A stretch of 64,000 nt of DNA from Mycolicibacterium moriokaense. GTDB taxonomy: Bacteria > Actinomycetota > Actinomycetes > Mycobacteriales > Mycobacteriaceae. Shown here in pieces: positions 41,672-51,028 of the stretch (its first letter is position 1; every line of letters starts with the position of its first letter). The position numbers and the translations under genes are program-made. The notes beneath the pieces are model-generated. The model did not search any database and had not been told where the DNA came from. It was given only the letters and a program-made list of their open reading frames with translations. The stretch is taken from contig NZ_AP022560.1 in NCBI RefSeq assembly GCF_010726085.1, forward strand, positions 1,922,001-1,986,000. Direction: 5' to 3'.

Positions 41672-44578
41672 TTACCAGCCTTCGGTCAGCACCCGGTCCA
41701 GCGCGTCGACGTAGAAGTCGGCGCCCTCGACGTCAATGCACAACGGCGGCTTCGTCTTCAGGATGTTCTGGTGATCGCCGGTCGGCTGGATGATCACGCC
41801 GAGTCCGAGCATGCGGTCGCAGATCGCAGCGGTCTCCTCGGTCGCGGGCTCAAGTGTCTCTGTGTCACGGACCATCTCGACGCCGAGGTACAGCCCGATC
41901 CCGTGCACGGTGCCGATGATCGGATGCCGCTGCTGCAACTCCTGCAGGCGCGCCTTGAGATGCCCCCCGACGCGGGACGCGTTCTCCTGCAGTCCTTCCT
42001 CGCGCAGCACGTCGAGCACCGTGATGCCGATCGCGCACGACAGTGGACTGCCGCCCGTCGACGAGAAGAAGTAGCCCTGCGATGAGAATCTGTCCGCGAC
42101 CTCACGGCTGGTGATCACCGCACCCAGCGGATAGCCGTTACCCGTCGACTTCGCGATCGACACGATGTCGGGCACCGCATCCTGTTGCTGAAAGCCCCAG
42201 AACCATTCGCCGAGACGGCCATACCCGACCTGGACCTCATCGGAGATGGCGAGGCCACCGCCGGCACGCACCGCGGCATACACCTGTTGCAGATAGCCGT
42301 CGGGCAACGCCATGCCGCCCGCATTGCCGTACACGCTCTCGCAGATGAAGGCCGCGGGCGCGCGACCGCTTGCGATCAGTTCCTCGATCTGCCGCACCGC
42401 GTCGGCCGCATAGAGCACGGCCTCCGCACCGCGGTACTTGCCGCGGAAGCTGTTGGGCGACTCGACCGTGTGCACCCAATCGGGCCGGGTGGCAAGCGCA
42501 TTCGGATTGTCGGCGATCGACGTCGACACCGCGTCGGTGCCGTACGTCCACCCGTGGTAGGCCTCCCTGACCGCGACGACGTCGCGGCGGCCGGTCGCCG
42601 CCGTCGCCAACCGGATCGCCAGATCGCTTGCCTCCGAACCGGAATTCACCAGGAACACCGTGTCCAGCGAATCGGGCAGGGTGGCGGCCAGCCGCTCACT
42701 GAACTCGACGACCGCCTCGTAGTTGAACCGCGAATTCGTGTTGAGCTTGCGCAGCTGACGGGCCGCGGCGTCGGCGACCCGCGGGTGAGCATGGCCAAGC
42801 ATGGTCACGTTGTTGACCATGTCGAGATAGGAGCGACCGCGGGTCGACAGCATGTAGTGACGCCATCCGCGCTCGATCTGCGGCGGCTCCCGGTAGTAGT
42901 GCTCCTGCACCTGCGCGAAACTCGCGTTGCGGCGTGACAACAGATCCGTCGTCGTCGACGCCTGCGCTGCGTCCAATCCGAGCAGCGGGCGCGGATCTCG
43001 CGTCAGCGCAAGCCAACCCGGTGCCAACTCCGCAGTCGTGAACAACGGTGCCTGCGGTGCGCCGACGGGCTGCACACCGACGTGCACCCACCGCTCGGCG
43101 GCTGCCTGCGCCAGCGTCTCACCGGCGCGCAGGCTGCCCGACGTGGGCGCCTGTACACCGGCCAGCGTCAGCTCGACACCGTCACCCCGAAACGTCACGA
43201 CGTCGGTCGACGCGTTGACCACCTCGCCGTCCCACGGGGCACGCAGGTCGATCGTCGACGCCGGCCACATGTTGATGCCGGTCGGTACGACAGCGGGGCT
43301 TTCCTGGCTCAGCTTCGGTGCCCGGTTCAGCCGGGGCTGCCCGTATTCGGTGACCACCAGCTCGGCGCCGTCGCCGACGGCGGCCCGCGCCTGGAGATCC
43401 TCGACATCCGTTGATAGCCACCGGCCGTCGTCGTAGGCATCGGATGTCGTGGTCAGGTCCAGCGTCACCACCGGCGCATCGACGAGCGGGGTCGTCACCT
43501 CCACCGGCGCAGCCGCCCGGCTCAGCCCGAGGTCGGCCTTGATGACCTCGGTCATGACGTCCATCGGCACCGACGTGGCCTGTTCGAACATGCGCCATTC
43601 GCCGTCGGACTGCTCGGTCACGTAGTCGTTGTCCGGGTCCAGCGCAGCCTGCTGCGCGCCGCTGACGATCAGCACCGCCGTCCGCAACGCCAACAGCGGC
43701 CACAGTGCTTCGGCCTCGGCCGCCGACAGCGGCCGAATCCTGTTGAACGCCTGGATCACCGGCAGCACCGAGGTCGGATCGCTGCCGGCATGCCCGAGTA
43801 CGCACGACGCCGTGATCGCCAGCTCGGCCACCGCCCAGCTGTCCGTGAGATCGCCGAAGTCGATGACCCCGTCCGCGCGGACTCCGCCCCGATCGCGTGA
43901 CACCACGACGTTCGCATCGGTGAGATCCAGATGGACCGCCTGGCGCGGCAATTCCTCGGCCAGCGGTGCGATACGCGACCATGCCTGCTGCGCCGCGGTC
44001 TCCAGTGCGGCCCGGTGCGCCGCGTCGGGAACGTGTGAAAGCAGTTGGGCGACAACGTCGGCGCCGTAGCGCAGATCCCATTGCAGCACTCGGTCCAGTC
44101 CGGGATGAAAGAAACCGGCCAGGGCCCGGCTCACCCGACCCGCGACGTCACCGAGACCGGCAGCGACCGTGGGCGACAGGTAGCCGTCCTCCAGCAGCGT
44201 TCCGCCAGGCAGGTAGCGCAGCAGCCGCACATAGGCCGTGCCGTCCACCAACCCCGTTATCGCCGTGCACTTCTCGCCTGCGACGTTCGGCATCGGCACA
44301 GCGACCCGCAGTTCGGGCTCAGCCCGCGCGATCAGGTCCGCCGCAAGGTCCTGTGCCTCGAGCTCGGTTGCGTTGAAGGCCGGGTTCGCAATCTTCAACA
44401 CCCCGGCGATCGCGCCGTCCTCGGCGACGACCGTGAAGTTGCGATCCTGCTGACTACCCAGCGATTTGGCGCGGGCACGCAATCCGTAGTGCTCGCGCAG
44501 AATCTGCTCAGCCTGTTCCTCGCTGACTTGCGGAGCCGGCAGCTCCGGCTCCTCGAGGAAATTGAATCCGACGTTCAC
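41672..44578 (-). CDS. Three-part fusion: APH-like kinase, beta-rich domain, class III aminotransferase
   Basis: 968 residues. Residues about 20-330 are an aminoglycoside-phosphotransferase-like kinase (catalytic HLDLTDANVVV and metal VIDFGDL). About 400-540 are a beta-rich segment (APWDGEVVNASTDVVTFRGD) similar to M23-peptidase/biotinyl-lipoyl-like domains. About 555-968 are a PLP aminotransferase with DEVQVGYGRLGEW and the Schiff-base Lys in SIAKSTGNGYP. Such fusions are known in ethanolamine-phosphate-lyase-like or amino-alcohol metabolism. Phosphorylation followed by elimination or transamination of one amino alcohol is the simplest reading; the substrate is unknown. Confidence 0.93.
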   Translation of the reverse strand: MNVGFNFLEEPELPAPQVSEEQAEQILREHYGLRARAKSLGSQQDRNFTVVAEDGAIAGVLKIANPAFNATELEAQDLAADLIARAEPELRVAVPMPNVAGEKCTAITGLVDGTAYVRLLRYLPGGTLLEDGYLSPTVAAGLGDVAGRVSRALAGFFHPGLDRVLQWDLRYGADVVAQLLSHVPDAAHRAALETAAQQAWSRIAPLAEELPRQAVHLDLTDANVVVSRDRGGVRADGVIDFGDLTDSWAVAELAITASCVLGHAGSDPTSVLPVIQAFNRIRPLSAAEAEALWPLLALRTAVLIVSGAQQAALDPDNDYVTEQSDGEWRMFEQATSVPMDVMTEVIKADLGLSRAAAPVEVTTPLVDAPVVTLDLTTTSDAYDDGRWLSTDVEDLQARAAVGDGAELVVTEYGQPRLNRAPKLSQESPAVVPTGINMWPASTIDLRAPWDGEVVNASTDVVTFRGDGVELTLAGVQAPTSGSLRAGETLAQAAAERWVHVGVQPVGAPQAPLFTTAELAPGWLALTRDPRPLLGLDAAQASTTTDLLSRRNASFAQVQEHYYREPPQIERGWRHYMLSTRGRSYLDMVNNVTMLGHAHPRVADAAARQLRKLNTNSRFNYEAVVEFSERLAATLPDSLDTVFLVNSGSEASDLAIRLATAATGRRDVVAVREAYHGWTYGTDAVSTSIADNPNALATRPDWVHTVESPNSFRGKYRGAEAVLYAADAVRQIEELIASGRAPAAFICESVYGNAGGMALPDGYLQQVYAAVRAGGGLAISDEVQVGYGRLGEWFWGFQQQDAVPDIVSIAKSTGNGYPLGAVITSREVADRFSSQGYFFSSTGGSPLSCAIGITVLDVLREEGLQENASRVGGHLKARLQELQQRHPIIGTVHGIGLYLGVEMVRDTETLEPATEETAAICDRMLGLGVIIQPTGDHQNILKTKPPLCIDVEGADFYVDALDRVLTEGW

Positions 44579-45447
44579 TTGCAGACGAACTGCACCACGA
44601 CTTCGGAGAATGCGTCGTTGTCGTCCCCGGCGGCCGTGTGCCCGGCCTCGGAGAGTTCGACGAACTCGGCGCGGGGCACCTTCTCGAGAAAGTCCTTGAC
44701 ACCTTCAGTGCTGACCACATCGGAGAGCTTGCCACGGATCAGCAGGATCGGGATGGTCGAATCGACCACTGCGCGCTCCAGCTTCTCCACCCGGACGAAC
44801 GGGTCGTCGAGCGGTGCGGTGAGAAACGCCGGATCCCAATGCCAGTACCACCGGCCGTCGCGTAGGCGCAGGTTCTTCTTCAACCCGTCTGGACTGCGGG
44901 GCTTGGTGCGATACGGCAGATACGCGGCAACCGCGTCGGCGGCTTCGTCGAGCGACGCGAAACCGTCCATCCCGCTGGCCATGAACTCGCGAATGCGGGC
45001 GCTTCCGTCCTTCTCATACCGGGGCACCACGTCCACGAGCACGAGTTTGGTCACCTTCTCCGGGCCGGCGGCCTCAGCGACGAGCATCCCCGTCATTCCG
45101 CCCATGCTCGCGCCGATCAGGATCACCGGCCGACCGATCCGGTCGATGACGGCAAGCGTGTCGCTGCACAGCGCGTCCACCGTGTAGTTCGCCTTCGGCG
45201 CCCGATCGCTGTCACCGTGTCCGCGGCTGTCCAGCGCGACGACGTGCAGACCGTGATCGGCCAGGATCTGCCCGGTTTTCTTCCACGAGAACCTGTTCTG
45301 GCCGCCGCCGTGCAGCATGAGCACCGTCGGTCGGTCCGCGGCCGAGGACGCCCCGCGGTTCCACTCATCGGCGACCAGGGTGATCTCGGTGTCCTCGGCG
45401 GGCACTCGGTACTTCACCGTTTGCGGTTCGCTGGCTGTGCTGCTCAC
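44575..45447 (-). CDS. Alpha/beta hydrolase
   Basis: 290 residues from GTG 45447, preferred because GAGAGGA lies 6 nt upstream; the open frame continues much further without family homology. HGGGQNRFSW forms the oxyanion loop, GASMGGM the nucleophile elbow with Ser (about 120), and EAGHTAAGD the catalytic His. An esterase or lipase-like function is likely. Its stop overlaps the ATG of the kinase-aminotransferase fusion by 4 nt, so the two are co-translated. Confidence 0.9.
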   Translation of the reverse strand: MSSTASEPQTVKYRVPAEDTEITLVADEWNRGASSAADRPTVLMLHGGGQNRFSWKKTGQILADHGLHVVALDSRGHGDSDRAPKANYTVDALCSDTLAVIDRIGRPVILIGASMGGMTGMLVAEAAGPEKVTKLVLVDVVPRYEKDGSARIREFMASGMDGFASLDEAADAVAAYLPYRTKPRSPDGLKKNLRLRDGRWYWHWDPAFLTAPLDDPFVRVEKLERAVVDSTIPILLIRGKLSDVVSTEGVKDFLEKVPRAEFVELSEAGHTAAGDDNDAFSEVVVQFVCK

Positions 45448-45546
45448 AGACGTCCTCTCGGCTGGGCCCCGACCGGTCACGTTACTCAGCAGGAATTTGC
45501 GGCCAACTTGGACCCGCTGGCGGGCGCCGTCCATACACTTCGGTAC

Positions 45547-46152
45547 GTGCAGCCAGAGACCGCCTCGGATGCCGACGACAGGGAGTGCATCATCGAGGCC
45601 GCGTACAGCTGTCTGTCGCAGCCGCACAGCGGTGCCATCCCCGTCGCGGCCATCCTGGAGCGCGCCGGGGTATCGACGCGGGCCTTTTACCGCCATTTCG
45701 AGTCCAAAGACGAACTGTTCCTGGCGATGTTGCGCGAGGAGACGGAAGCGTTGTCCGAACGTCTGGATCGCATCTGCACCGACGTGGGCGGCGGTCCGGT
45801 CGATCAACTCAGGGCCTGGATCGCGGGCATGTTCGTGGTCATCTTCGACGACCAGACGCGGATGCATTTCACTGTCATCGATTCCGACGAAGTGCGCGCC
45901 GCGAGGGGCTACCGGGAGGCGCGGGAGCAATCCCATCACGACCGCGAACGGTCGCTGGTCAAGATTCTGCGGCGCGGCCGCGACGACGGCACGTTTCCGT
46001 TGACGGATCCCGAACAGGATGCGGTCGCGATCAGCGCGGTCATCAGCAGGGTGATGGTCAGTCAGCACTACGAAGACCAGGAAGGGGTGCAGCGCGCACA
46101 GGACCGTGTCCTGGACTTCGCGTTGAGGGCACTGGGCGCGAAACCGCGATGA
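45547..46152 (+). CDS. TetR family transcriptional regulator
   Basis: 201 residues from GTG. The N-terminal helix-turn-helix reads IIEAAYSCLSQPHSGAIPVAAILERAGVSTRAFYRHFESKDELFLAML, characteristic of TetR. The C-terminal ligand domain is unassigned. It is divergent from the alpha/beta hydrolase with about 100 nt between starts, so it may control that operon. The island operator motif is not present in this intergenic region, so it is not an obvious candidate regulator for the 1-31 kb island. Confidence 0.92.
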   Translation: MQPETASDADDRECIIEAAYSCLSQPHSGAIPVAAILERAGVSTRAFYRHFESKDELFLAMLREETEALSERLDRICTDVGGGPVDQLRAWIAGMFVVIFDDQTRMHFTVIDSDEVRAARGYREAREQSHHDRERSLVKILRRGRDDGTFPLTDPEQDAVAISAVISRVMVSQHYEDQEGVQRAQDRVLDFALRALGAKPR

Positions 46153-46182
46153 GTTTGTTCCCCGACAGGGGTCAGTTCTGAC

Positions 46183-46650
46183 ATGCCATCGATAACGCCC
46201 AGCCTGTGGTTCGACAACAACCTCGAAGAAGCCGCCGCGTTCTACACGGCGATCTTCCCGAACTCCGCGATCGAGCGACTGTACCGCTATAACGAGGCCG
46301 GACCAGGGACGCCCGGCGACGTCGCCTGGGGCACATTCGTGCTGGACGGCCAGCGGTTCCTCGGCATCAACGGCGGTCCTGACTTCCCGTTCACCGAGGC
46401 GGTGTCATTCGAGATCCGCTGTACGGACCAGGCCGAGGTCGATTACTACTGGGAGCGGCTGGTCGACGGGGGTGAGGAGTCGCAGTGCGGCTGGCTCAAG
46501 GACCGATTCGGTCTGAGCTGGCAGATCACCCCCGACCGGCTTTATGAGCTGCTCGAAGACCCCGCCACCGAGGTCGCGGCGACCCGGGCGATGCTCACCA
46601 TGCGCAAGCTCGTCATCGCCGAATTGGAGGACGCCGTCGGCGTCAAGTAA
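46183..46650 (+). CDS. PhnB-like VOC family protein
   Basis: 155 residues: SITPSLWFDNNLEEAAAFYTAIFPNS at the start, DFPFTEAVSFEIRCTDQAEVDYYWERL and DRFGLSWQITPDRLYELL are typical of the 3-demethylubiquinone-9 methyltransferase-like/PhnB group of vicinal-oxygen-chelate proteins. Function in most species is unknown. It lies 30 nt after the TetR gene on the same strand and may be co-transcribed. It is the last gene before the mce operon promoter region. Confidence 0.88.
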   Translation: MPSITPSLWFDNNLEEAAAFYTAIFPNSAIERLYRYNEAGPGTPGDVAWGTFVLDGQRFLGINGGPDFPFTEAVSFEIRCTDQAEVDYYWERLVDGGEESQCGWLKDRFGLSWQITPDRLYELLEDPATEVAATRAMLTMRKLVIAELEDAVGVK

Positions 46651-46854
46651 ATCTCTATTTAACGGTTACGACTACTAAATTTCTTCTCGGAAGTAGCCTT
46701 TTGTATGCCTTCCGGGGGGAGTGACACATCCGCGATGGTCCTGTTGCCGACGACGAAATGTGTGATGCTACGGTCACCGGCGTCGTACTCCCGTGCGTTC
46801 AAACACGGCGTCGACGCATTGCAGGGGATCGGTTATGTCGGAAGGAAGTAGGTA

Positions 46855-47622
46855 GTGGTCGCTTCCTCCATCATCGGAAAGCCCGTTCGCGCAGTCGGCG
46901 GCTTCTACGGGATGGCGCTCGACACGTTCGTCGCGATGTTCAGGCCACCGTTCGCGTGGCGCGAGTTCATCACGCAGGCGTGGTTCGTCGCGCGGGTGTC
47001 GATCGTGCCGACGTTGATGCTGACGATTCCCTACACCGTGCTGTTGACGTTCACCTTCAACATTCTGCTCAGGGAGTTCGGCGCGGCCGACTTCTCCGGC
47101 ACGGGCGCTGCTCTCGGCACGGTGCGGCAGATCGGGCCGATCGTGACTGTGCTCGTGGTCGCCGGTGCAGGTGCGACCGCCATGTGCGCCGACCTCGGCG
47201 CCCGCACCATCCGTGAAGAACTCGACGCTCTTCGGGTGATGGGTGTCGATCCGATCCAGGCACTTGTGGTCCCGCGCGTGCTGGCCGCGACGTTGGTGTC
47301 GCTGGCGCTCTCCGCGACGGTGATCCTCGTCGGCCTCGCCGGAGCCTATTTCTTCTGCGTCTACATCCAGCACGTGTCACCGGGTGCGTTCGCGGCAGGC
47401 CTGACCCTGATCATCGGCGCGCTCGACGTCACCATCGCCTTGATCAAGGCGGCGCTGTTCGGGCTTTCCGCGGGTCTAATCGCTTGCTACAAGGGTATTT
47501 CCGTCGGCGGCGGCCCCGCGGGCGTCGGCAACGCGGTCAACGAGACGGTGGTCTTCACGTTCATGGCACTGTTCGCGATCAACGTCGTCGCGACGGCGGT
47601 TGCGGTGCGGGTGACGCTGTGA
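46855..47622 (+). CDS. yrbEA: YrbEA, Mce transporter permease
   Basis: 255 residues, MlaE-family permease with about five membrane helices. ARTIREELDALRVMGVDPIQALVVPRVLA is the conserved cytoplasmic coupling loop, and GGGPAGVGNAVNETVV a shared C-terminal motif. It forms the membrane channel with YrbEB and works with an Mce ATPase encoded elsewhere to import lipids. GTG start with GGAAGGAAG upstream. The roughly 200-nt upstream region has no clear KstR box, so the operon is not an obvious mce4 type. Confidence 0.94.
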   Translation: MVASSIIGKPVRAVGGFYGMALDTFVAMFRPPFAWREFITQAWFVARVSIVPTLMLTIPYTVLLTFTFNILLREFGAADFSGTGAALGTVRQIGPIVTVLVVAGAGATAMCADLGARTIREELDALRVMGVDPIQALVVPRVLAATLVSLALSATVILVGLAGAYFFCVYIQHVSPGAFAAGLTLIIGALDVTIALIKAALFGLSAGLIACYKGISVGGGPAGVGNAVNETVVFTFMALFAINVVATAVAVRVTL

Positions 47623-48494
47623 GCAGTCCACCGTTGGAGCGGACCCGCCGGCCGATCGACCGGCGCTTCCCAAGGTTGGCGAGGCGACTCGACAACTGGG
47701 TCGGCGCGTGGAACCACATCGGCACGCAGACGAAGTTCTACGGCAAGACGCTGCGCAGCGTCGGCTACGTGTTCACCCACTACCGGATAGAACTGCTGCG
47801 GATCATCGCCCAGATGGGGCTGGGAACCGGCGCTTTGGTGGTGATCGGCGGAACGGTCGCGATCGTCGGGTTCCTGACCGTGACGACCGGCGCGCTGGTC
47901 GCGGTCCAGGGCTACACCGACTTCTCCGAAATCGGCGTCGAGGCGTTGACCGGTTTCGCGTCGGCCTTCTTCAACGTCCGCCTCATCGCGCCCGCGACCA
48001 CGGCCATCGCACTTGCGGCCACGATCGGCGCCGGCGCCACGGCGCAACTCGGCGCCATGCGGATCAACGAGGAGATCGACGCGCTCGAGGTGATGGGCAT
48101 CCGCAGCGTCGCCTATCTGGCGTCCACCCGGGTGATCGCCGGCCTCGTCGTAGTGATCCCGCTCTACTGCGTCGGCGTGCTCGCCTCGTTCTGGGCCGCC
48201 CGGTTCGGCACAACCGTCATCTACGGCCAGTCGACGGGCGTCTACGACCACTACTTCAGGACGTTCCTGAACCCCACCGACCTGGTCTGGTCCTTCGTGC
48301 AGAGCATCGCGATGGCGATCGTGATCATGTTGATCCACACCTATTACGGCTTCTCGGCAAGCGGCGGACCCGCGGGCGTGGGCGAGGCGGTCGGCCGGGC
48401 GGTGCGGACCTCTCTGATCGTCGCGGCGTTCGTGGTGATGATGATCTCGCTCGCGGTGTACGGGCAGTCCGGCAACTTCAACCTGGCTGGATGA
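47619..48494 (+). CDS. yrbEB: YrbEB, Mce transporter permease
   Basis: 291 residues from the GTG that overlaps the YrbEA stop. Second MlaE-family permease: INEEIDALEVMGIRSVAYLASTRVIAG coupling loop and SASGGPAGVGEAVGRAVRTSL near the C-terminus, with an N-terminal cytoplasmic tail rich in Arg and about five membrane helices. Pairs with YrbEA as a heterodimeric permease. The next gene starts 4 nt downstream. Confidence 0.94.
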   Translation: MSSPPLERTRRPIDRRFPRLARRLDNWVGAWNHIGTQTKFYGKTLRSVGYVFTHYRIELLRIIAQMGLGTGALVVIGGTVAIVGFLTVTTGALVAVQGYTDFSEIGVEALTGFASAFFNVRLIAPATTAIALAATIGAGATAQLGAMRINEEIDALEVMGIRSVAYLASTRVIAGLVVVIPLYCVGVLASFWAARFGTTVIYGQSTGVYDHYFRTFLNPTDLVWSFVQSIAMAIVIMLIHTYYGFSASGGPAGVGEAVGRAVRTSLIVAAFVVMMISLAVYGQSGNFNLAG

Positions 48495-48498
48495 CGCC

Positions 48499-49956
48499 AT
48501 GGCTGACGTGAGAGACGACGAAGGACTGCACCCCGCTTGGTGGACGCTGATCCTGGTGCTGATCGTGGTCGGCTCCGTCTGGCTGACGTGGGCGTTGTTC
48601 ACCGGCTCACTGCGCAAGTTCGTGCCGGTCACTCTGACGTCTGAGCGGTCCGGCCTGGTGATGGAGACCGATGCCAAGGTCAAGCTGCGCGGCGTTCAGG
48701 TCGGGCGGGTCGCCGCGATCGAAGGCGGCACCGAGCCGGTGAAGCTGCAGCTCGAGATCGACCCCGACCAGATCGAGCACATCCCGGCCAATGTCGAGGC
48801 GCAGATCCGCGCCACGACCGTGTTCGGCGCCAAGTTCGTCGACCTCGTGTACCCGAAAGATCCCAGCCCGCAGCGCCTGAGGGCCGGGCAGGTCCTGGTG
48901 TCACGCAACGTCAGCGTCGAGGTCAACACCGTGTTCGAGAACGTGGTCGGCGTGCTCGACAAGATCGACCCGGCGAAGCTCAACAGCGTGCTGTCGGCGC
49001 TCGCCGAAGGCGTTCGCGGTAAGGGCGCGGAGATCGGCCAGGCGACCACCGACGCCAACGAGGTGTTGCTCGCGCTGAATCCGCGCAGCGAGAAGGTTCG
49101 CGAGGACTGGCAGGCGCTGCGGGACTTCAGCGATACGTACAGCGATGCGGCGCAAGGCATTCTCGCGACGCTGAATGCGGCCAGCACGACGAGCGAAACC
49201 ATCACCAAGCATGCGGACGCGCTGGATGCGTTGCTGCTCAGCACAATCGGGCTTTCCAACAGCGGCATCAGCCTGCTGGCGCCCAGTCAGGCCAACCTGA
49301 TCAAGGCCATCAATGTGCTGCAGCCGACGACCAAGCTGCTGTACAAGTACAACCCGACCTACACGTGCCTGTTGGTGGGCGCAAAGTACCTGCTCGACCA
49401 CGGCGGCTATGAGGCGCCTGGCGGCAATGGGCGGTCGATCGTCCTTGATGCCGGCCTCGCGCTCGGCGACGATCCCTACAGTTACCCAAGGCATTTGCCC
49501 ATCATCGGCGCCAAGGGTGGCCCCGGTGGTAAGCCGAGCTGCGGGTCGTTGCCCAACGTCAAGGAGAACTGGCCCGTCCGCCAACTCATCACGAACACCG
49601 GCTTCGGAACGGGCATCGACTGGCGCCCCAACCCCGGCATCGGCTTCCCCGGCTACGTCAACTATCTGCCGACGACGCGCGCGGTGCCCGAACCGCCCAG
49701 CATCCGGAATCTGTTCGGCGGGCCTGCGATCGGACCGATTCCGTATCCGGGTGCGCCTGCCTACGGGGCACCGCTGTACGCCCCGGACGGCACGCCGTTG
49801 TGGCCGGGACTGCCGCCTGCACCTCCGCCGGGAGCGCCGCGCGATCCGGGGCCGACGCCGGGTTCGGAGCCGTTCGTGGTGCACGCGCCGGCCTTCCAAC
49901 AGCCGACGCCGTTGCCGCCGGTTCCGTTGCCGCACTTCGCCGCACCCGGACCTTGA
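48499..49956 (+). CDS. mceA: MceA, substrate-binding subunit
   Basis: 485 residues. An N-terminal membrane anchor (TLILVLIVVGSVWLTWALF) is followed by the MCE beta-barrel domain (about 40-125: VMETDAKVKLRGVQVGRVAAIEGG), a long helical region and a Pro-rich tail (about 400-485). Six different Mce subunits form a periplasmic hexameric tunnel that carries lipid to the YrbE permease. The Cys-containing NPTYTCLL segment is typical of MceA C-terminal domains. Confidence 0.94.
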   Translation: MADVRDDEGLHPAWWTLILVLIVVGSVWLTWALFTGSLRKFVPVTLTSERSGLVMETDAKVKLRGVQVGRVAAIEGGTEPVKLQLEIDPDQIEHIPANVEAQIRATTVFGAKFVDLVYPKDPSPQRLRAGQVLVSRNVSVEVNTVFENVVGVLDKIDPAKLNSVLSALAEGVRGKGAEIGQATTDANEVLLALNPRSEKVREDWQALRDFSDTYSDAAQGILATLNAASTTSETITKHADALDALLLSTIGLSNSGISLLAPSQANLIKAINVLQPTTKLLYKYNPTYTCLLVGAKYLLDHGGYEAPGGNGRSIVLDAGLALGDDPYSYPRHLPIIGAKGGPGGKPSCGSLPNVKENWPVRQLITNTGFGTGIDWRPNPGIGFPGYVNYLPTTRAVPEPPSIRNLFGGPAIGPIPYPGAPAYGAPLYAPDGTPLWPGLPPAPPPGAPRDPGPTPGSEPFVVHAPAFQQPTPLPPVPLPHFAAPGP

Positions 49957-49996
49957 CCCCTTTGACTGACACTTCGACCGAGAAAGGAATGCCGAC

Positions 49997-51028
49997 ATGA
50001 CTGGGAGCTGGCGCAGCGCTCTGGTTCGTCTCGGCGTTTTCCTGGCCGTGTGTCTTCTGGGTGTCTTCGCGTTGTATGCGGTGTTCGGGCAGTTGCGCTT
50101 CGGCGAGAAGTCGAACACGTACAAGGCCGAGTTCCTCAACGTGACAGGCCTGGAGGAGGGCGACTTCGTCCGCATCGCGGGTGTGGAGGTCGGCAAGGTC
50201 GAGAAGATCTCGATACAGCCGGACACGACCGCCCTCGTCGAGTTCACCGCCGACGATTCGGTCGTGCTCACCGACGGCAACCGGGCGGTGATCCGTTACG
50301 ACGATCTGATCGGCGGTCGCTACCTCTCGTTGGTCGAGGGCGCAGGAGGCACGACGAAGGTCAAGCCGGGGGACACGATTCCGTTGGCCAGGACCTCTCC
50401 GGCGCTGGATCTCGATGCGTTGATCGGCGGCTTCCGGCCGTTGTTCTCGGCTCTGGATCCCGATCAGGTGAATGCGTTGTCCGGCCAGTTGATTCAGGCA
50501 TTCGAGGGACAGGGCGCGACGATCGGATCGTTCCTGACGCAAACCGCGGCGCTGACGAACACGCTCGCCGACCGGGATCAGTTGATCGGAGAGGTCATCG
50601 TCAATCTGAACACCGTGCTGGGGTCGCTGGGCGGCCAGAGTGACCAGTTCTCAAAGGCGGTGGAGTCGCTGTCCGAACTGGTGCAGGGTCTGGCGGAACG
50701 CAGAACCGAGATCAGTAATGGACTCGCGTACACGAACGCGGCCGCGGGCAGCGTCGCGGATCTGCTGTCGGAGGCCAGGCCGCCGTTCGCGAAGACCATC
50801 CACGAGACGGACCGGTCGGCGGGAATCGTGGTGGCCGACCATGACTACTTCGACAACCTGCTCAACACGCTTCCGGACGCCTACCAGGCGCTCGGCCGAC
50901 AGGGCCTGTACGGCGACTTCTTCTCGTTCTATCTCTGCGACATCGTCCTCAAGCTCAACGGCAAGGGCGGCCAGCCCGTCTACGTAAAGGTTGCCGGCCA
51001 GTCGACGGGGAGGTGTGCGCCGCGATGA
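49997..51028 (+). CDS. mceB: MceB, substrate-binding subunit
   Basis: 343 residues. N-terminal anchor LVRLGVFLAVCLLGVFALYAVF, MCE domain with GLEEGDFVRIAGVEVGKVEKISI (about 52-74), then a coiled-coil-like helical region to a C-terminal FFSFYLCDIVLKLNGKGG. No lipobox. RBS AAGGAA precedes the ATG after a 40-nt gap, the largest inside the operon. Part of the hexameric lipid tunnel. Confidence 0.93.
   Translation: MTGSWRSALVRLGVFLAVCLLGVFALYAVFGQLRFGEKSNTYKAEFLNVTGLEEGDFVRIAGVEVGKVEKISIQPDTTALVEFTADDSVVLTDGNRAVIRYDDLIGGRYLSLVEGAGGTTKVKPGDTIPLARTSPALDLDALIGGFRPLFSALDPDQVNALSGQLIQAFEGQGATIGSFLTQTAALTNTLADRDQLIGEVIVNLNTVLGSLGGQSDQFSKAVESLSELVQGLAERRTEISNGLAYTNAAAGSVADLLSEARPPFAKTIHETDRSAGIVVADHDYFDNLLNTLPDAYQALGRQGLYGDFFSFYLCDIVLKLNGKGGQPVYVKVAGQSTGRCAPR

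Noticed and set aside
44575..46068. 497-residue version of the alpha/beta hydrolase
   Set aside because: The first 200 residues are antisense to the TetR gene and have no hydrolase features; GTG 45447 with RBS is preferred.
45547..46152. TetR protein as regulator of the 31-kb island
   Set aside because: The shared motif is absent from its own promoter region and the gene lies 14 kb away next to an unrelated hydrolase.
46653..46854. KstR-type site in front of the mce operon
   Set aside because: Only TTTAACGGTTAC is present, with a 1-nt spacer and poor flanks; it does not match the pattern.
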